DNA of 64,000 nucleotides from Thalassospira sp. GTDB taxonomy: Bacteria; Pseudomonadota; Alphaproteobacteria; Rhodospirillales; Thalassospiraceae. The position numbers and the translations under genes are program-made. Numbering within the stretch: the stretch's first letter is position 1; the number at the start of each line of letters is the position of its first letter. Below, piece after piece: positions 60,261 to 64,000 of this stretch. The notes beneath the pieces are model-generated. The model was not told where the DNA came from. It ran no database searches and saw only the letters and a list, made by a program, of their open reading frames with translations. The stretch lies in assembly GCF_030690045.1 (NCBI RefSeq), contig NZ_JAUYHK010000020.1:107269-171268 (forward strand), written 5' to 3'.

Positions 60261-62057
60261 TTGGCTTTCAATCCCCGGACTTCATCCCGCCCGATAGATC
60301 GCGAAACCAGCCGGGATTTCTCGTCGCTGCGGGCAATCCTGCCGTTTGTCAAACCCTATCGCCTGCATGTCGCGGGTGCGATGGCCGCCCTTGTGGTGGC
60401 ATCGGGGACGGTGCTTGCGCTGGGCAATGGCCTGCGCATGCTGGTGGATCGCGGTTTTGTCAGTGGCAATACCGGTTTGCTTGATCAGGCGCTGTTTGTC
60501 CTGTTTGCCGTCACGGTGTTGCTGGCCGGGGCCAGTTATTGCCGGTTTTTTCTGGTCTCGTGGATCGGGGAGCGGGTGGTGGCGGATATTCGCAGTGCGG
60601 TCTACGCCCATATCATCCGCCTTGATGCCGGTTTTTTTGAAGTCACCCGCACCGGCGAGGTTTTATCGCGTCTGACCACCGATACAACCTTGTTGCAGGT
60701 CGTGATCGGGTCTTCGGTATCGATTGCGCTGCGGAATGCCCTGATGTTTGTCGGCGGCCTGACCATGCTGGCAATTACCAGCCCGAAACTGACGGCGCTG
60801 GTTTTGCTGGTGGTGCCGCTGGTGGTGGCCCCGATCATTATCTATGGCCGCAAGGTCCGCCGCCTGTCGCGTGATACCCAGGATCGCATTGCCGATGTCA
60901 GTGCGTTTTCCGAAGAATCAATCAATGCCCTGCGCACCGTACAGGCCTTTACCCACGAAAAAATCGAAAGCGACCGATTTGGCGGGTTTGTCGAACAGGC
61001 CTTTCGCACCTCGGTGTCGCGCATTGCGGCGCGGGCGTTGCTCACCGCGATTGTCATTGTTCTGGTCTTTGGGGCGGTGGGCACGATCCTGTGGATTGGC
61101 GGCCATGATGTGCTGGATGGGAAAATCAGTGCCGGTGAATTGTCGGCCTTTGTTTTTTATGCCGTTGTGGTTGCCGGATCGGTGGGCGCCATCAGCGAGG
61201 TGATTGGCGATCTGCAACGTGCGGCCGGGGCGGCCGAACGGCTGATGGCCCTGCTGGCGACCCAACCGGCGATTGCCGCACCGGCCCATCCGGTGAAAAT
61301 GCCCGAACCCCATCAGGGCAATGTGTCTTTTGATAATGTGACTTTCCATTATCCGGCCCGCCCGGATCAATCCGCCCTGACCGGCTTTTCGCTGGATGTG
61401 AAGGCGGGAGAGACGGTGGCGCTGGTCGGGCCATCGGGGGCGGGTAAAACCACGGTTTTCCAGTTGCTGCTGCGATTTTATGATCCGTCGGCGGGAAAGA
61501 TTTTGCTCGATGGTGTCGATATCCGTCAGGCCGACCCGGTGGATGTGCGCGCCCGCATCGGGCTGGTGGCGCAGGACCCGGTGATTTTCGCCGCCAATGC
61601 CTGGGACAATATCCGCTATGGCCGCCCCGATGCCAGCAATGACGAAGTGCGTGCGGCGGCCGATGCGGCCTATGCCTCGGAATTTCTGGATCGTCTGCCT
61701 GATGGCTTTGACAGTTTCCTTGGCGAGAAGGGCGTGCGGCTTTCGGGCGGGCAGCGTCAGCGCATTGCGATTGCCCGCGCCATCCTGCGCAATCCGTCGG
61801 TGCTGTTGCTGGACGAAGCGACCAGTGCGCTGGATGCCGAAAGCGAACAGGTGGTGCAAAAGGCACTTGAAACCATCATGGCGCAGCGCACGACACTGGT
61901 TATTGCGCACCGGCTGTCAACGGTTCAGCATGCCGACCGCATTGCCGTGATCGAGGATGGCCGTCTGGTTGCCGTTGGAACCCATCAGGAATTGCTGGAT
62001 GGCAATCCGCTTTATGGCCGGTTGGCCCGCCTGCAATTCCAACGCGACGCCGCCTGA
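60261..62057 (+). CDS. ABC exporter, fused membrane/ATPase half-transporter (MsbA/ABCB-like)
   Basis: 598 residues. Six membrane segments (40-300), then an ATPase domain with Walker A GPSGAGKTT, signature RLSGGQRQRIA, Walker B LLLDEATSALD and switch IAHRLST. Homodimeric exporters of this type move lipids, drugs or peptides outward. It starts with TTG at 60261, just after cyaY, with no clear Shine-Dalgarno. A terminator follows. Confidence 0.9.
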   Translation: MAFNPRTSSRPIDRETSRDFSSLRAILPFVKPYRLHVAGAMAALVVASGTVLALGNGLRMLVDRGFVSGNTGLLDQALFVLFAVTVLLAGASYCRFFLVSWIGERVVADIRSAVYAHIIRLDAGFFEVTRTGEVLSRLTTDTTLLQVVIGSSVSIALRNALMFVGGLTMLAITSPKLTALVLLVVPLVVAPIIIYGRKVRRLSRDTQDRIADVSAFSEESINALRTVQAFTHEKIESDRFGGFVEQAFRTSVSRIAARALLTAIVIVLVFGAVGTILWIGGHDVLDGKISAGELSAFVFYAVVVAGSVGAISEVIGDLQRAAGAAERLMALLATQPAIAAPAHPVKMPEPHQGNVSFDNVTFHYPARPDQSALTGFSLDVKAGETVALVGPSGAGKTTVFQLLLRFYDPSAGKILLDGVDIRQADPVDVRARIGLVAQDPVIFAANAWDNIRYGRPDASNDEVRAAADAAYASEFLDRLPDGFDSFLGEKGVRLSGGQRQRIAIARAILRNPSVLLLDEATSALDAESEQVVQKALETIMAQRTTLVIAHRLSTVQHADRIAVIEDGRLVAVGTHQELLDGNPLYGRLARLQFQRDAA

Positions 62058-62070
62058 AAGATAAAAGCAA

Positions 62071-62098
62071 AGCCCCGTCCGGAATGCCGGGCGGGGCT
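62071..62098. terminator. Terminator between convergent exporter and peptidase genes
   Basis: 12-bp stem AGCCCCGTCCGG / CCGGGCGGGGCT (one G-T pair), loop AATG. On the minus strand TTTGCTTTTAT follows, so it best serves the M23 gene. Confidence 0.78.
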
Positions 62099-62127
62099 CT
62101 TGTCTGGCTGTCGGATGATCGCCCGTT

Positions 62128-63441
62128 TTATTGGGCGCTGGCAACCCGGCGATTCTCCAGCGACAATTCGGCATATTGCTGGCGCAGCCCTTCGGCTTCG
62201 GCCTGAAAACTTTTCAATTCCTTGCCGGTCAGGGTCTTGCCGCTGGGCATTTTGACGTTGATCGGGTTGACCTGCCTGTTGTTCTGCAAAATTTCAAAAT
62301 GAAGATGCGGTCCGGTCGAGGCACCGGTGGTGCCGACATAACCAATCACATCGCCCTGTTTGACCCGCGCCCCCTGACGCAATCCCTTGGCGAATCCCTT
62401 CATATGGGCATAGGCGGTATCATAGGAATCCGTGTGGCGCAGACGGATATAATTGCCATAACCACCATTGCGACCAATTTGCTGAACAGTGCCATTGCCT
62501 GCGGCAAAAATCGGAGTGCCGGGCGGGGCGGCAAAATCAACCCCCTGATGCATTTTGGTATAGCCCAGAATCGGATGTTTGCGTTTGCCAAATCCCGATG
62601 ACAGGCGCGCACCGTTGATCGGGGTCCGCATCAGGGCGCGGCGATACGATTCGCCCTTTTCATTGTAATAACCGGTTTCGCCCGTGCTGTCGGTATAGGA
62701 ATAAAGCCGGACTTTCTGCCCGCTCAGGGTCATGCTGGCATACAGAACGCCGCCGTGGCGCACAAGGTCGCCCTTGTCGTTCTGCAAGGCTTCATACATG
62801 ACCTCGAAACTGTCGCCGGGCTGAATGTCGCGCTGAAAATCGACTTCATAGGAATAGATATTGATCAAATCCATCAGAACTGAAATCGGCATGCCGGTCT
62901 TTTCGGCCGCCAGAAACAGGCTTTGGTCAATGGTGCCTGCGGAAATGGATCGTGCGGCGGTTAATTCAATTTTGTCGGCGCTGGCTTCAAAGCCGGTTTC
63001 CGTTCGGGATACCGAAACAATGGTTTCCGGGTCGGGCTGGAACCGCAGGGCGTCAAGCAAATCAGAATCACCGGCAGATTCGCTGGCATAAACCAGGTCG
63101 AATTCCTGACCCGCCCGGAGCTTGCGCGGATTATAGACATCCCGCAACGCTTCAATCGCTTGAAAGGCAATGGAACGATCCAGCCCGGCATTGGTGAGGG
63201 CCACCATCAGATTGGACCCCTTTTCAAGGGTGACCGTTTCAAGTCGGGGTTCAAGTTCTTCGGGGCCAATGGCGCGGGCGGTTTCAGACGGGGTGCCGGA
63301 GGGGGGAAGCCCGGTTTCTGCCGCATGGGCAGACAGGGCACTGTCATGGGGATTTGAAGTATTTTCAGAAAAGACAAAACCAATTGTTCCGCCAAGGACG
63401 GCCGCAATCGCGGCAATCGATACCATCTGTCTTCCGGCCAT
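62128..63441 (-). CDS. M23 family metallopeptidase (MepM-like)
   Basis: 437 residues. Signal anchor MAGRQMVSIAAIAAVLGG, a middle domain with LRAGQEFDLVYAS and QPGDSFEVMYEAL that is OapA/LysM-like, and the LytM domain with zinc ligands in GVDF (His of MHQGVDF) and HLHFE. Cuts cell-wall cross-links (D,D-endopeptidase) during growth. Start 63441 is chosen because AGGGGAG lies 11 bases upstream; ATG 63465 and longer frames lack a Shine-Dalgarno. Confidence 0.9.
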   Translation of the reverse strand: MAGRQMVSIAAIAAVLGGTIGFVFSENTSNPHDSALSAHAAETGLPPSGTPSETARAIGPEELEPRLETVTLEKGSNLMVALTNAGLDRSIAFQAIEALRDVYNPRKLRAGQEFDLVYASESAGDSDLLDALRFQPDPETIVSVSRTETGFEASADKIELTAARSISAGTIDQSLFLAAEKTGMPISVLMDLINIYSYEVDFQRDIQPGDSFEVMYEALQNDKGDLVRHGGVLYASMTLSGQKVRLYSYTDSTGETGYYNEKGESYRRALMRTPINGARLSSGFGKRKHPILGYTKMHQGVDFAAPPGTPIFAAGNGTVQQIGRNGGYGNYIRLRHTDSYDTAYAHMKGFAKGLRQGARVKQGDVIGYVGTTGASTGPHLHFEILQNNRQVNPINVKMPSGKTLTGKELKSFQAEAEGLRQQYAELSLENRRVASAQ

Positions 63442-63794
63442 GGTGGCAGAACTCCCCTGTCTCATCAAAAAATACAGTGTACCCAATGAGTTGCTCTTGA
63501 TGGCAACATCAGTACCAACCTTATACAAAAAAGACTCACAAAAGTTAACCGCCAAATGCGTTGACGCCAGAACCCTTGCTTCGCCCCATAGTGCAGGCAA
63601 GAAGTTTACGAACGATTGAAGCCCGATTGGCGACGCCCTTTTTTCTTGCGCCCGTCAAATGCCAAGCCACCATGGCAATATAAAGGCACGGTCGGCATTT
63701 TTATCGACACATATATATAATACTCTGCTGCACCGGATGGATGGTCAAACCAGTATTCCGGCTCTTGAATTCCGGAAAGCCGCCCGGAAAATCA

Positions 63795-63841
63795 CCCTTT
63801 CGATTTTTTTGCGATTTATGTCGTTTTTTTTACGAAAAGGG
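63795..63841 (+). promoter_or_regulatory. A/T-rich UP-like element
   Basis: Runs of T and A (several TTTTTT blocks) directly upstream of the -35 box at 63842; typical of rRNA promoters, which use such an element to bind the RNA polymerase alpha subunit. Confidence 0.5.
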
Positions 63842-63871
63842 TTTGACAGTTTGGGGATGGGGACCTATAAC
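63842..63871 (+). promoter_or_regulatory. rRNA-type sigma-70 promoter
   Basis: TTGACA (63842-63847), 17-18 bp spacer, CTATAA/TATAAC (63865-63871). Strong consensus and the boxA behind it indicate an rrn promoter. Confidence 0.75.
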
Positions 63872-63954
63872 CCGCCTCCACCGACGGGGTGCGGCGCAGG
63901 GAACTGCGGTGTTGACGTTGGTGCGGGGCTTCGGTCCTTGGAAGATTTTGATTA

Positions 63955-63965
63955 GTTCTTTGACA
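63955..63965 (+). promoter_or_regulatory. boxA-like antitermination element
   Basis: GTTCTTTGACA closely matches the boxA consensus (GCTCTTTAACA) used by Nus factors in rRNA operon leaders. The 16S gene itself lies beyond the window. Confidence 0.7.
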
Positions 63966-64000
63966 TTGTAGATCAGAAGGAAGGGATGCGCGGGCGGCGC

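Larger units (their letters stand above)
63442..64000. other. 559-bp leader of a presumed rRNA operon
   Basis: No protein gene is supported. The right half holds a promoter and boxA; the left holds the M23 promoter region and A/T-rich DNA (63695-63720). Confidence 0.6.

Noticed and set aside
1..64000. CRISPR array, prophage or conjugative element
   Set aside because: No regularly spaced direct repeats, no integrase or phage structural genes and no tRNA-linked att sites were found.

Overview
The window looks like a chromosomal segment of an alphaproteobacterium, most likely a Rhodospirillales member of the Thalassospira kind. Evidence: COQ9, TrcR (DUF1013), DUF1465, DUF1192 and YdcH-type small proteins, a COQ9/rpsU neighbourhood, many TRAP and ABC importers, and a GTTCTTTGACA boxA-like leader typical of alphaproteobacterial rRNA operons at the right edge. 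This genus assignment is inference; no rRNA lies inside the window. There are no tRNAs, CRISPR arrays, prophages or intact insertion sequences.

Layout. (1) 1-3570: end of an MFS transporter and a FecB-like binding protein, then rpsU (minus), peptide deformylase and COQ9. (2) 3630-6394: an ABC importer of the TrpX/Y/Z type (minus). (3) 7043-25488: a large amine/amino-acid catabolic block with two DadA/PuuB-like flavin oxidases, an M20 deacylase, a GhrA-like reductase, two aldehyde dehydrogenases (one GabD-like), a HAD hydrolase, two paralogous double-domain GNAT acetyltransferases, a class III omega-aminotransferase, a Tat-exported oligopeptide-type ABC importer with a fused double ATPase, and an Lrp/AsnC regulator. 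(4) 25593-33589: a sugar-acid operon (TRAP importer, enolase-superfamily dehydratase, IdnO, IdnD) read divergently from a GntR regulator and a 2-hydroxyacid dehydrogenase. (5) 33691-41166: a soluble histidine kinase/LuxR-type regulator pair divergent from a ribose-type ABC importer and an SMP-30 lactonase; an IS3 transposase scrap marks the end of this accessory stretch. (6) 41348-63441: mostly housekeeping genes: degenerate thermonuclease-like protein, purEK, degenerate GGDEF protein, phosphofructokinase, old yellow enzyme/HxlR pair, ubiX, prpE, GNAT, LysR and DeoR regulators, trcR, quinone oxidoreductase, DUF1192, DUF1465, a membrane adenylate cyclase, rpmE, cyaY, an ABC exporter and a MepM-like M23 peptidase. 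(7) 63441-64000: a strong promoter with an A/T-rich upstream element and a boxA, i.e. the start of an rRNA operon whose 16S gene lies just outside.

How the parts work together. Region 3 can be read as import of an amine or amino compound, oxidation of the amine to an aldehyde, oxidation to an acid, deacylation, transamination and GabD entry to the TCA cycle; the N-acetyl step is a hypothesis. Regions 4 and 5 together look like two import routes for sugar acids or lactones feeding a gluconate/idonate route; the kinase and aldolase that would finish it are not in the window.

Regulatory DNA is the richest unexplained layer. Three of the four ABC/TRAP solute-binding protein genes have perfect stem-loops just after their stop codons and before the next transporter gene. 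Several strong palindromes sit in front of regulators or metabolic genes (6476, 16883, 31657, 31692, 32549, 35659, 44053, 48156, 48182, 49760), and a compact promoter-plus-terminator unit near 56807-56913 looks like a small RNA.
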